Assembly: GCA_965153355.1 (NCBI GenBank)
Contig: OZ231126.1
Location: forward strand, 1,922,001 to 1,986,000
DNA from: Flaccisagitta enflata
Taxonomy: Eukaryota > Chaetognatha > Sagittoidea > Aphragmophora
DNA length: 64,000 bases
Reading direction: 5' to 3'
Shown here: piece by piece, positions 45,109-58,016 of the stretch
Layout of the letters: each line of letters opens with the position of its first letter
Numbering within the stretch: position 1 is the first letter of the stretch
The notes under the pieces: generated by a model
Database searches by the model: none
The model's input: the letters and a program-made list of their open reading frames with translations, nothing else
What the model was told of the DNA's origin: nothing
Position numbers and translations under genes: made by a program

Positions 45109-46841
45109 AACGTCTTTAGATCAATTTAAAATATGCAAAACCTTTATAACTCCTAAACTACTCGGCAAAAAGTCTCCAAATTTTCAGTAAATATTAGTTA
45201 CATATGACGGTTTTGTTATGTAAAACATTAGTATTGACTAGTCGCAAAAGCGTTAGATGCTCAGCGGTACCCATGCCCTGCTGAGTAGGTTGAGCTTGAA
45301 GTTGAAGAGGGAGCAGGGCAGTGACCCGGGAGTGGAGGAACTCCTCTTTCACATATGGGGACTTTTCTCCTTCTCCTCCTCCATCTTCTTCTCCTCCGTC
45401 CCAACATCCTCTCAAATCCCAGTCATAAGGCCTTAATTCCAGTCTTGAGGCCAAATCCCAGTCTCGAGGCTGGATTTGGGCAGCGAGGCTGGATTGAGCT
45501 CAAGGCTGAAGATTTGGGCCTCGAGACTGGGATTTTGGCCTCCAGACTGAGATTTAGGCCTCGAGACTGGGATTTGAGGGACAAGAATGGAGGAGGAGGA
45601 GGAGGAGAAGGAGAAAATCCCCCAAATGTGTGAAAGCATAGGTCATCAACCCCTTTGGGGCTGCTGCCCAAAAAATTGGGGCACAGCAAATCGTTGAAAA
45701 GAACACCCATTTTTTGAGCAATTGAATTTTTTCCCCAGCTTTCTTTGAAAGAACCCTCTTTCATTGCTTTTTGGGCAGCAGCCCCAAAGGGCCGATGTCC
45801 TGAAGGACACAGGGGGGAATTTTGAGACGTCCGTCTGTCTGTCTGTCCGTCTGTCCGTCCATCCGTCCTTCCGTCCGTCCCCCCCCTGGACATCAAAGCC
45901 TCAATTCTGCAGTCTCAGACCTGATTTTGGCCCCCTGAGCCATCAAATTAGCTCTTTCAGACCTCAATTTAGCCCTTGAGAGCTCAAATCAGCTCTCCGG
46001 ACCTCATATCTGCCCTCAAGACCCCAAATCAGCCCGCCTGACCTCAAATCAGCCCTTCAGCCCTCAAATCAAACCTTCAGGCCTCAAATTTGTCCTCTAA
46101 GCCTCAAGCCTGCCCCCCAAACCTCAAATCTGCTCTTTTGGACTAAATCCTGCCATCCCAACTTCAAATCTGCCTCAGGACGTCTCGAAATTCACCCCTG
46201 TGTCCTACAGGACATCGGCCCTTTGGGGCCGCTGCCCTGCTCTCACTCCACTACTTTACTTGATCAATCCAGCAGGGCATCGGGTACAGCTGACCATGTG
46301 CGATCCTTGGATGACTAGTTACTTTCAAATATATCAATCTCAAACTCTAATATTGGTTTAAAATGATTGATGATTACCTGTAGTCAACACATTAGCCGTT
46401 GGCTGCTAGAAAATATTGATATCTAGTGGGATTTTCATTGATTTTGGATGATTTTTGAGGAAATTGTGAAAGCCAAACAGGAAAAATCACTATTATTTTT
46501 ACGAATGTGATGAAAACAGTCAAATTTTCAAGAAAATCGGAAGCCCTTGAATCATCATCTGTGATCTAAAGGCGTTCTTTGGGTCAGGTTCCATCCATTT
46601 GGAATTTCCAGGCAGAAATTTACAAGCTTTTTTGAAAGAAAGGTTGAAAAAAATTGATTTCGCTCCAAAAAAGGCCGTTCTTTCAGTGATATGCAATCCC
46701 CAACATAAAAAGTACCCAGATCTGAGGTTTGGCACAGTGAAACCGTCATACATTACCTACATTCGCTAAAAATTTGAAGACTTTTTGCCAAGAAATTTAG
46801 GAATTGTATAGGTTTTGCATATTTCAATTCCATCTAAAGAC
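45109..46841. mobile_element. Foldback element carrying a nested GCAGGGC-family element
   Basis: The left arm (CGTCTTTAGAT, ATATGCAAAACCTTTATAAC, GGCAAAAAGTCTCCAAATTT) pairs with the right arm (AAATTTGAAGACTTTTTGCC, ATCTAAAGACG). Arms of about 130 bp were seen. Confidence 0.82.
45253..46312. mobile_element. GCAGGGC-family element
   Basis: Left CTCAGCGGTACCCATGCCCT, right AGGGCATCGGGTACAGCTGA. The interior has GCAGCCCCAAAGGGCCGATG, GTCTGTCCGTC repeats and about 22-bp CCTCAAATCAGCCCT units (45890-46180). Confidence 0.75.
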
Positions 46842-46932
46842 GGTGTATAAATATTACAGAGCCAAAAGAAAGAAATTCTAATTCTATTCACCTTCTGATT
46901 ATTTCAAAACCTCTATTTACCCCGATATTTGT

Positions 46933-47722
46933 ACCAGTAATGGCGGCTGTCGCCGTGAGGAAAAAAGTCGTAATCATTGGTCACTTTTTACCATGATTTT
47001 GTCTTCAGTCACTGAAATTTTTTTATTTGTTGATCAAATCAAAAGCAATTGTATGTATTGATTGCACTGAAAATCAGAGAAAAATAGGACTGAGCCAAAT
47101 GAGCTAGATGAGCTAAAATATTTAAAAAAATTCAACCAGACAACCAGCTTTGCTCAAAGACATGCTTTCTTCTATTTGCATGCTTAAATCAAAACATTGA
47201 TTTATTTATCCTATTTAAAATCAGAGAAAAAGAGCAAGCTAAATGAGCTAAATGAGCTAGAATACTTAAAAACACTCACAGATGAGCAGCTCTGCTCACT
47301 GACATGTTTATTTTTATTGGCTTGCTTAAATAAGTATGAAGATATTTATTCATTTATCCTATTTGAGATCAGAAAAAATAAACTGAGCTTAGTGAGCTAA
47401 ATGAGCTAAAATGCTCAAAAACGCCCTCACAGATGAGCAGCTGTAATATGAAATATAAAATAACATAAAAAATCGGAAAAAATTTCATTCAAATTTTTTT
47501 GGAAATAGATTTTTAAAAATTCATAGCGCGAAAAATATTTGTCGTAGTGCATTCTGCTTGGCGCCAAATGAAAGAGAATTATCAACTTTACTTATCCTTT
47601 GAATTTTGTTTGAGGGTGCAATCGGTCGATGGAGATGCTCAACTTCATAATAAGAAAATGAAAACCCTGTTTCTCTTGAATACGTCAAAAAGTTTAAGAC
47701 TGACTTCAACTTTTTTCCCGAT
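46933..47722 (+). mobile_element. ACCAGTAATGG-family element
   Basis: Starts ACCAGTAATGGCGGCTGTCG and ends GACTTCAACTTTTTTCCCGA. Internal roughly 150-bp units contain AAATGAGCTAAATGAGCTAG and ACAGATGAGCAGCTCTGCTC. Confidence 0.88.
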
Positions 47723-48161
47723 CAAAATATTTATTCATTTATTGCATTTCAGATAAAAACAAAATCACTGAGCTAAAAAGCAAAATGAGCTAAAATGCTC
47801 AAAAACACCCTCACAGATGAGCAGCTATGCTCATAACTATGTTTTCTTGTATTTGCATGCTCAAACAAACATAAATACACTCCTTTATTGATCCTACTAA
47901 AAATCATGAAAAAATTGAAAAAAATTCAATGAATTTTTGTTAAATTAATCTTTAGAAATTCATAACGCAAAAGATATTTGTCGTAGAGCATTTTGCTTGA
48001 CGCCAAATGAAAGAGAATTATCAAATTTACTTACCCAATAAATTTCATTTGAGGGACCAATCAGCCCTAGGAGGCACTAAACTTCCTAATAAGAAAATCA
48101 TAACCCTGTTTCTCTGGAATATATCAAAAAGTCAAAGACTGACTTTGACTTTTTTCCCGAT
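47723..48161 (+). mobile_element. Tandem partial ACCAGTAATGG-family copy
   Basis: Repeats only the 3' part of the element (from AATATTTATTCATTTATTGC to ACTTTTTTCCCGAT), directly after the full copy. Confidence 0.8.
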
Positions 48162-48283
48162 CATTGCAATTTTGATGCTTTTTCCAATTGCAAAAAAAAA
48201 ACAAAAAAAACCTTATATCTATTGCAGAAGTTTAAAATACTAAGACAAAATATATTTTGTAAAAAGTTTATAAGGTTTTATAA

Positions 48284-48553
48284 AAACAAGGCCGGATACA
48301 CGGCTACCCTAGTCGCGTGCGGGTGGGCAGGAGCAGTGCTGGAAGGGTCACTAGGGCATCTGGACAGGAGCTGTATGCTCAAAAACACCGAAAAGTAAAA
48401 AGGGGACCAACCGACCAACCAACTAACCGACGGACCGACCAACCAACTAACGGACCGACCGACCGTCCAACTGACCGACCGACCGATTGACTGACCGATC
48501 GACCAACCGACCGACATAGCGGGGTGTAGAGTCGCGTAGCACGCGACTAAAAA
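48284..48553 (-). mobile_element. GTCGCG-family repeat
   Basis: Complete reverse copy with an expanded CCGACC/AACC tract (48400-48520) and the GTCGCGTAGCACGCGACTAA end. Confidence 0.9.
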
Positions 48554-48930
48554 ATCGAAAAAAAAAAAAATAGGTGTCTTTTTATTAAATATGCAGGCCT
48601 GTATGTTCTTGAGTTTTCCCCCCGGTGAAGAAATCAAAGAAGGAGTCTGGAGATAGGGAAGGAAATCATAAGGGAAAAAGAGAAAAAAAAGGAAATTTGG
48701 GGAAAATATAACTTTTTACAGTACCAAATCATAAAAACTCAATTAGTAGAACACAATTTAACACTATTTAGGCTTAGCAACACCATGGTTTTGTTATATG
48801 GGGAAAATCATGGATATAAAAACGCGATGCGACGCGTCGCGGGGAAGAAAATCGAAGGCAGGGGGGGGAAAAAAATCAAAAGCGACTCAAGAATATACAC
48901 CCCTGTAAATAGGCCTACGCAAGAACAATA

Positions 48931-50470
48931 CCTTGTTTTAAAAAGCAACTGCAACCAGCAAAACCTATACTGTGCTCAAAGTATTCACACTTGGATATCC
49001 AGATCGGTTTTGTCTAAAAGCACATGACCTACCATTTACTCATGCAAAATTAAATAGCAGTGGCTCTAGTAGTTTAGCTTCCATATAATTTTGAGTAAAA
49101 ATTTAGTAAGCCCCAAAAGAGGCTCCTCAAAAATTTGATTTAATGACCCCCATTACTTTAAGATAATGTCATTTCTCTAAGAATCAAATGAAAATAGCCA
49201 GATTGGTCTTTAAACATGGATAATGGTCTTTTTTTATGTGTCTTAAGAAAAAACAATCAAAATTGTAATATTCATGTTTTTTTCATGTAGCAAATTTGTT
49301 TTTTTTTTCCACTGATTTTTCAAAGTCTGAAAAAGTTTTTTATCCCACCAAATGTCATAAAAAACCTCAATTTTTTTCAAAAATCATGAAAAATCAAAAC
49401 TGATGCAAAGGAGGGGTCAATTGATATTCATTTAATATAATATAATAATATAAAAGTAAAGCTACCAAAGGAGACAACCTTTTTACGAGTTGCCCATTGA
49501 GATGATAGCTGTACCAACAATTACAATTTACGTGGCAAAGGAAATTATCCAGTCAGTAGTTCTTAAGAACCAAAAATGAGCATTCTTACCATGCAACTTC
49601 TAAAAAATGAAAATTCCATGTTTAAAAAAAATATTCAAATTTGACCAGTCACTACTTTTAAAAATCAAAAGTGGAAATCAGTCAAGAAAAAAGTCGCATT
49701 TTCACCAAAATTCAAGGACTTTCCAATATATAAAAATGAAGACTATGAATTCATCCAAATATGATGCTCTCATAAGTGCAAATAATATCAGTGATTATTC
49801 TCTGAGCAAAGACTAAGGATCATATGATACTAAGAAACCATTTGTGGCGAGAGAGAAAGAAAATCTGTTTTGATCATTGTGAACTAGTCACTAGTCACTA
49901 GTCACTAAGTTAGTCATTTAATCGGGAAACATGCTATTCTTCGCTTGCGACGGCCGCCAATAACTTTGAAAAACTTGACATTTTTTTCATCCGCAGTGAG
50001 AGAATTGTTCAAATGATCGGCATCTTGCCGTAATTTAATCTCCCATGCTTTTTTCACTTGACATTCCAATTTTGTCATGTCGTGAGTGATAACCACCCCA
50101 TTCCATTTCTCCATTTATGACCAGCATAGTCAGTTTAGCTCAATTTTTACAAAAATGAAAACGGTTTATTGATGTAACTTTCTGTAAAAATGCCATTTTT
50201 AAGTAAAACTACATAAAATTTCACCACATTTCAAAATCATGTGGAAGCTAAACCACAAGAGCCACTGCTATGAAATTTTGCATGAATAAATGGTAGGTTA
50301 TTTGCTTTTAGACAAAAAAAATCCGGATTTCCAAATGTGATTACTTTAGGCACATTAAAAATTTTGCTGGTTGCAGTCGCTTTTGAAAACAGGGTAATAT
50401 GGCTGAAATTAATATTAGAAAAAAAGAACATTTGCAAATTGACACACCCAATCAAAAGGTTACTTTATAG
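48931..50470. mobile_element. 1.5-kb foldback element
   Basis: The left arm (CTTGTTTTAAAAAGCAACTG, AGTGGCTCTAGTAGTTTAGC) pairs with the right arm (GCTAAACCACAAGAGCCACT, CAGTCGCTTTTGAAAACAGG). The interior is AT-rich with no convincing gene. Confidence 0.72.
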
Positions 50471-50785
50471 GCTATATGCATCTGAACCGATAAACTAACC
50501 TTCATCAACCATCACGAAGATACCCAACAGGATGGCAAAGACACACATCGAGATCTTCATCTTCTTGGAGTTTTCCCAGATTTTAGTATAAAATGAGTCA
50601 AGAATATGAGTGCAAAAAAATGGCCAAGTGTAAGCTTCGGATTTGTAGGCTGTAATATGTTGTCTGGGGAGCTTCGTTTTTATAGACGAGTGGGACAAGA
50701 AAAAGTGAATATGATATGTATTAGAAATCCCTTTATAATGGGAAAATATTGATTGTGGTTTTATTTGCCGTTTATCCAGCGCATC

Positions 50786-50960
<175 letters not shown>

Positions 50961-51179
50961 CTCTTTCTCTTCCTTTCTCTCTTTCTAAGTTTTCCCGAAT
51001 TTTCGACGGCCCAGGCTGTCTTTGTCGAGGGATTTTTAGTCTGGAATGTTAAAATACAAATTGTCATTTCACTTTTTAAACTAATTCATTTTTCATTGCA
51101 AAATTTTTGATAATCATTGGTAAAACTGTCCAAACGCAATAGGGTCAAAAAATCTTTTGAACGTTCCCCTTGGTTATTA

Positions 51180-51420
<241 letters not shown>

Positions 51421-51460
51421 TGGCCAAAGTAGGGATTTTGGAAATACTGCTCCTGTCTAG

Positions 51461-52064
51461 TACTATCTAGAGCAAAAGTATGGCAACAGATGTTTTCAGC
51501 AATATCTCTGCTTGTAATTAAAAATTTATATCAAAATCAGTAAAATTTTGAAACTAGATCGAATTCCTGATCCAATGATGAAAACTGCATTCAACTAAGT
51601 TTAAGCATTCAAAAATGACAGACAAAACAAAATTGTTACTCTAAATGAAAAATAGCAAAAAAATGGCAGACAATTATTGAGAGATGGCACTCTGACACAT
51701 TGCTCCGTTATATAGAAACAATGGCACACAAAAGACGGCATGAATCTTTTTGTTGGTTGGCTGGAGGACAGCATAGATCTCAACCCTTCACTTTAGTCTC
51801 AAACAATGCAGCTACAAAGCAAGAGACATGCAATTTTGATTGCATAGAAAAGCTTAAAAGAATCGTTTTTTAAGTCTAAAGGAAGATCTTGATAATTTTC
51901 TTAAAATATCTTCACAAACACATGCTGAGGCCTACAAAGGCGGTCATTGATACCAAAGAAGGGAACACCAAACATTGAACATATTTTGGAATAATAATAT
52001 ATATCATTTATAAGATAAATAAGTAAAGTCATAAGGTGTTGCCATACTTTTGCTCTAGATAGTA
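51461..52064. mobile_element. TA-flanked MITE with CTATCTAGAGCAAAAGTATG ends
   Basis: About 28-bp inverted ends and TA on both sides. Ends are related to those at 23587-24187. Confidence 0.9.
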
Positions 52065-52731
52065 CCACCACATCCTCCACTTTGCCCAATTAGTGCCAAT
52101 TAGTTATCATATACTCATGATTGGTTCATAAATTATGTTTTCACCAGATATGTCTGGTTCTGGTATGAATTTTTAGGCCATCATCACTCATATTTCGGCA
52201 GTTTTCTGAGAGTTTCTCTCCATTCTTTTTCAAAACTGCCATCTTAACACTGTTCCGCCATTCTTTTTATCATCGCTTTGATGAAAACATGAACTGAAAA
52301 TTGTTGTGAAAATTACACTAAAAATTCATCTCAATGTTTTGATTGAAAATGCTTACGTTTTCAGTATTTCTGTGTTTTTCTCCAATATATCGTGGCAGAG
52401 TTTTAAGTTTCACATATATAGTGACACATGTAAATATGTAAGCAATATCCCAGAACAAACCCGAAAAAAAGGCGGAACAAGCTGGCTTGACCAAAACCAT
52501 AAATTATATATATAAAGGACATGAAATAAAGATATGTGTTTAAACTGACAAACTCGTTTTTCTTCATTGACTGTCATATACATTTGATATGCTTTTAACG
52601 ATCATATCATAACATTTATATTCATAATTGATCAAAATGTTTTAGTCATTTTTTTCTGTTTGTTAAAAATGTCATCATCGTTTAAAGGATGCTTTTTTCC
52701 ATTAGTTACAAGTCGTCAGCCTGCCATTTGG

Positions 52732-53341
52732 TACCGGGTCATCAGCCTGAGATGCCAGATCATGTTATACCTTTTCACAGAGATGCCATGGAACTAGGAT
52801 TTCTGACTTATTATCACTTATAGAGTATAGATTGACATTTTTGGTGTCAGAATTTCATGAACTTAAGTCAAGTGGTTTAGATTCTACAAAACTTTAAAGA
52901 AAATGCGTCCTCTCTGCCACAGACAACATTTTCTTTGGAAATGAAGAAACTGGGCATTTTCACAGAGCTCTCATTTTGCAACATTTTGATACAGGGACTT
53001 GAATGTCATGAAGGTCTTGAATGATAGATGACCAAGTTATGATCCTCTATCAAATCTTTCATTCTGGACTAATTTCGTGTTTCCAGCAAAAATAATTAAA
53101 AAAAGATGCAAATATGAAAACACCCTCTCAGACAATTTTTATCAAAAATTCTGATATTGAGAGAAGATTAGTTTTAAAATCTAGTTATAAAATCCGAACC
53201 ACTTGACCTAGGATGATGAAATATTAATACAAAAAACGTCAATGTATACTCTTTAAGAAAAACCAAGCAGAAACTCGAAATCCATGGCATCTCGGAGTAA
53301 AAGCTTAAAAGAATCCTGCATCTCAGGCTGATGACCCGGTA
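52732..53341. mobile_element. TA-flanked MITE with perfect 24-bp inverted ends
   Basis: CCGGGTCATCAGCCTGAGAT at the left has its exact complement at the right (53318-53341). The inner arms pair more loosely (TGCCATGGAACTAGGA / CGAAATCCATGGCATC). Confidence 0.9.
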
Positions 53342-53372
53342 TGTTAACTTGACAAAGTAACTTCTTATTGTA

Positions 53373-54548
53373 TTGAGACTAGTACTCGAACTAGCAGTGG
53401 ATTTTTTGTACTGCTAGCAGATAGCATTTTTGAAAATTTGCTGCTAGCACTGCTAGCAGAAAGTAGCAGTTATAAATATATAAGTTTATAACTATGTTGG
53501 AAGGCACCAACAGAGTAAACATGTGTAAAAGAGTAAAATTCAAACATTTTTGTATCATACTTTGAACATTACATTGATTCAAGGATATATTTCATTTTAT
53601 TGACAATAAATCATCTGGGAATTCATCTAAAAATAGCTGAAAGATAACACCAAAAGAGTCGCACTTACTTTCATCATTCTTCATATAGCTATATCTTGCT
53701 ATTGGTGCAATTCAAGACTGATTTTAGTCATGAAAGAAACTCATGATTGTTAAGACTAATAATCAATCAAGCATATATTCATCATTTAAGAGAAAATAAA
53801 ATAAATGTTTGTCTACTGATGATAAGTATTGAATAGATTTAAGCAAAGAGTAGAAATTGCACCGTGATAAAGACAACATAATTGATATGATCAATGTAAG
53901 ATTAACTGGCTATAGATATTTAGATTTTGATTCAAGCAATTCAAAGAAAACTAAAAGTTGGAAAATTGCCACAACATCTGAGTAGCGATAGTTTTGGACT
54001 CTCTATGTATCAAAGTATAAAATGATAGGTAAGTTGATAGTTGTTTAGTAAGTATATTTTGTTGATCCTAATGTTTCAAGATTAAATTCGTTTATAAGGA
54101 AAGAGAGATAAATTTCTTTTTCCATTTCAAATGACCAAATCACTAATTCATCAAATGATGTGACAATGATCTACTAATTCTCTTATGATGATTTAATGAT
54201 GCTGCCCTGTGCAAGATATTCTTTATGACGATACTCCCTCTATTTTACTCTCAATTGCGCCAAATGGTTAACCTTAATGCAAAAATGAGTATAGGCTTTA
54301 TTGTATTTACTTTCTTTAAAACAATGGTTCCCAATGTAAGATTTTGAGAAAAGAAGTCTTGTTTTCTTTTAAAAAAGAAAATTTTTTGATGAAATTACTC
54401 TAATTTTTGCGTAAAAATCATGAAAAAGCTTGAAATTTCTGCTTCTTTCTGCTAGCAGCAAAAAAATTTCTGCTAGCGGAGCAGTTGGGATTTCTGCTAG
54501 CAGCTCTGCTAACAAATTGCCCCTACTAGGTCGAGTACTAATTGAGAT
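53373..54548. mobile_element. Foldback element with CTGCTAGCAG clusters near both ends
   Basis: Outer ends ATTGAGACTAGTACTCGA and TCGAGTACTAATTGAGAT are inverted. Each is followed inward by several GCTAGCAG palindromes. Confidence 0.75.
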
Positions 54549-54696
54549 GTAAATTTTCATATTCAGTTATCTTGGCGTCTTTAATCTCTGGACAAAAATG
54601 TCAATTTTCATAAAAATGTACAGGAGTGCCCAACTTTTGCTATTTGCATATAAGCATTGTTTTATATCGTTATATTCCACTATAGTGGAACACTAA

Positions 54697-54893
54697 CTAG
54701 CAAGGCCAGAGACACGGCTACCCTAGTTGCGTGAGGTTGGGCAGGGGCAGTTTTCGAGATCACTTGAGCATTTAGGCAGGAGCAGTGACCGCAAAAACAA
54801 AAAAGTGAAGTGTGACCAGCCAACCAAACAACCAACCAACCGACACACGTTTAAAAGTTTTGAGTCGTGTAGCACGCAACTAGAAACAAGGTT
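54697..54893 (-). mobile_element. GTCGCG-family repeat
   Basis: Reverse copy: GCAAGGCCAGAGACACGGCT ... GTCGTGTAGCACGCAACTAG. Confidence 0.85.
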
Positions 54894-55129
54894 TTCCATC
54901 TGTACATAGTACAAGCATCATGCGTTTATTATTCATATCAAAGGGAAATTGCTTCTGTCAGTTTATCTGATATTCTTAAAAAAATCATTGAAATCTCATT
55001 TGCATATTGTGGTCAAATCGCGCAAAACTAGATCTTTCAATATTGATGTCAAATGAATTTCCTTCCATTCTTAGGACCCATACCCGTCATAAAAATCCCC
55101 AATGAGATCAGTGAGTGAAAAATTTATCT

Positions 55130-55560
55130 TTCAACTACAGCCCACTGCATACGTCTGTCTGTCCCTTATGCACAGCTTTACCTTTACCAGTATAATACTG
55201 AACACAAAAGCTTTTATTCCTTTCTGTGGTAACAAATTTGACCAGGAGCAGTGAGGTCAAAGAATGAAATTCATATAAAAAAGTAAAATGTGATGGACAG
55301 ACAGACCAACAGACTGGCCAATGCACACAAAGCGAGGTGTAGAGTCGCGAAGCATCGGACAAAAGAGAAATGAAGCCCCAGTGATAATACAATTGCTATT
55401 ACTATTACATGACAACAAGTATCAGTGGGTTACAGTATCTTTGCGGAAGAATGGGTGGGAGCCAAATCCCGTCCCGTCCCCCTCCACACCCCCAAGCATT
55501 TTTGCACTTTTGGGGCGGAGGCCCGTATGGGTCGATCTCCTGTAAAACATGGTTTGAATT
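55130..55560. other. Mixed GTCGCG-like fragment and G/C-rich repeat
   Basis: 55250-55360 resembles the reverse GTCGCG element (GGAGCAGTGAGGTCAAAGAA, AGGTGTAGAGTCGCGAAGCA). 55430-55545 resembles 2085-2200 (TACAGTATCTTTGCGGAAGA). Confidence 0.5.
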
Positions 55561-55816
55561 TTTATACGTATGTACCAGGCGTGCATACATGCTTTTCTTT
55601 TTATAGAAACACTGTTTATAAGAACATCAGCCTCAAATTTGGCCAAAAAATATGAACATTTTAAGAACATGCTGAGCCTCAGATTTGAAGATAAGAATAT
55701 AAGTTTTCAAAAAAGTAATAAAATTAGATGAAAAACCCTGAATGATGGATATTATGATAATGCTTTCTAAAATGATAATTCATTATTTATTGAATATTAT
55801 TCCTACATTTCTTTTT

Positions 55817-55975
55817 AGTTGTGGACACGCAACTTTATAAGAGGCTTTGTCCGTTGGTCGGTCCATCGGTCGGTTGGTCCGTCCGTAACCATCGAGTTAA
55901 AAAGTGGGAAAATGCGCATTTCCGCCCCTGCCCACTCGTCCGCAACTGATGGCCGTGTATCCGGCCTTGTTTGAG
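55817..55975 (+). mobile_element. GTCGCG-family repeat, GCGGACACGCG subfamily
   Basis: TTTTAGTTGTGGACACGCAA head and a CCGTGTATCCGGCCTTGTTT tail. Confidence 0.85.
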
Positions 55976-56572
55976 TTCTGATTTCTTTGCTGAGTCACAA
56001 ATTTGTCATACTACTGCCACCTAAAAGAATGCGAAGTTATTAAAAAAAAAAAGATATATAATTAAAGAGATTATCTAATTCAAGAATAAGAACATGTTAA
56101 GAACGCTTGAGCCTCAAAAAGGGGATGAAAAAAAAACGCTGAGGCTGACTTTAAAAATCCATGTTCTTATAAAATGAATAGCGTTTATTGTGGAGTGGGG
56201 AGTAGCGCCGCTACTCGGAAGGGCAGGGGGCATCTTATAAGGTTTTAGAGGAGGGAGAAGAAAATGAAAAAAAGAAGAAAACAAAAAGATAAATAAAAGA
56301 ATAAGAAAGTCCAAGTAGGCCAAGGATGCGTCCTCTTTGAATGAAAGTCTTTTATGAATGAATGTTTTTGTGAATGACTGTTTTCTTACAAATGAATGTC
56401 ATTTGTGAATGAATTAATGATTGAATGAATGAATTACTTGATGTATGCTTCTTTCAGTGGGTTAGAACCACTTTTCTGTTGAAAAAATGCTTGATTTTGA
56501 TGTTTTTAATGAATGCGTTACCGACCAACCAGCCAACCGACCGACCGACCAACCGACTGACGGACACAGCGT

Positions 56573-57345
56573 ACCAGTAATGGCGGCTGTCGCCGTGAGG
56601 AAGAAAGTCGTAAGCATTGGTCACTTTTCACCAAGCTTTCACAATCACTGCAATTATTTTTATTTTTATTGAATGACTGAAAATCAGATAAATGATCTAG
56701 ATGAGCTAAAATATTCAACATCACTCAACCAGAAAATCAGCTATGCTTATTGACATGCTTTCTTATATTTGCAGGCTCAAATCAAAACATTTATTTATCT
56801 TATTCAAAATCAGAAAAAAAGAGCAAGCTAAATGAGCTAAATGAGTAGGAATACCTTAAACACCTTCACAGATGAGCAGCTCTTCTCACTGACATGCTTT
56901 CTTGTATTTGCTTACAAAAACATGTACTAAAAATCTATTCATTTATTGCATTGGAAATCAGAAAAAAAAAAGATTGAGGTAAGTGAGTTAAATGAGCTAA
57001 AATGCTCAAGCACACCCTCACATATGAGCAGCTCATGAACAAGTTTTCTTGTATTTTCATGCTCAAATAAATTTAAATACACAAAATGATAAAAAAATCG
57101 AAAAAATTTGATATGAATTTTTCGTAAATAAATTTTTAAAAAATCATAATGCAAAAAATATTTGTCGTAGAGCATTTTGCTTGGCACCAAATTAAAGAGA
57201 ATTATCAAATTTACTTAACCTATCAATTTCGTTCCAGGATGCAATCGGTCTATGGAGATTCGCAACTTCCTAATAAGAAAATGAAAACCCTGTTTCTCTA
57301 GAATATGTCAAAAAGTCGAAGACTGACTTCAACTTTTTTCCCGAT
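56573..57345 (+). mobile_element. ACCAGTAATGG-family element
   Basis: Full-length copy with the same start, 150-bp internal units and the CTTCAACTTTTTTCCCGATT end. Confidence 0.88.
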
Positions 57346-57349
57346 TAAT

Positions 57350-57705
57350 AATCTACGAGGCCTCCAAAATCTCCTCAACATATGCAGTTCTTATTGTTCT
57401 ACATGGGACATATGTCCTAATCCAAAAAAGACTAAGAACATGTATTTTGGCCAAAGGACAAGCTTGAATTTCAATGCCACTCTGGATGGCAAAACGATAG
57501 AATGAGTGATGGAATGGAAATACTTAGTTATTGTCCTCAAATCCGGTTCGTGATTTGTATGCTCAGTTGTGGAGAAAGTAAAGAAATTTTACAAGTCACT
57601 CAACTCCATACTTCACCCTGTCATTATGGTGCTACTTTGTTTGATCGAGGCTCAGTGCCTTCCCATTCTGACCTACGTAGTTGAAATGTTCCACGTGGCA
57701 GATCA
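57350..57705 (+). pseudogene. Fragment of a non-LTR retrotransposon reverse transcriptase (3' part)
   Basis: LQNLLNICSSYCSTWDICPN then PKKTKNMYFGQRTSL is the characteristic region after the catalytic palm of CR1/L2/jockey-like RTs. It continues, after a stop and frame changes, with EWKYLVIVLKSG, VEKVKKFYKSLNSIL, MVLLCLIEA and PILTYVVEMFHVAD. It is broken by stops and frameshifts and lies between an ACCAGTAATGG copy and a GTCGCG copy. Confidence 0.75.
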
Positions 57706-57797
57706 CAATGAAAATTGACCAACGGACCGAGGGACCAACTGACCAATGGACCAATGGACAAAGTGGGTTGTAGATACGCGTGCATGCGACTAAAAAT
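57688..57797 (-). mobile_element. GTCGCG-family repeat, partial
   Basis: GACCAACGGACCGAGGGACC repeats and ACGCGTGCATGCGACTAAAA. Confidence 0.75.
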
Positions 57798-57905
57798 ACT
57801 GTTGAAGGATGGTTAAGAGCTCCCGCACTTATTGTTAAACTCGAAAATTAGAATCATATTCATAAGTGTTTATGAATCTGACAATATCATGACGATATCA
57901 TTAAG

Positions 57906-58016
57906 GTTCAAGTTGGAAAAACGTCGGTGCCAATATATTTTCCTACTCATACTGATGTTGGTTGGAACGATTGGGGAATTGGAACAACAAATAAAAAAAG
58001 CAAAATCATCATGAAG
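57906..58016 (+). CDS. FReD module 6, W-box exon (seed of array 3)
   Basis: Acceptor TCATTAAG, donor GTGAAA; 37 codons, phase 0 in and out. VQVGKTSVPIYFPTHTDVGW then NDWGIGTTNKKSKIIMK places GWNDWG at the GGWWY box. Its last about 47 nt plus 25 nt of intron form the unit of array 3. Confidence 0.7.
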
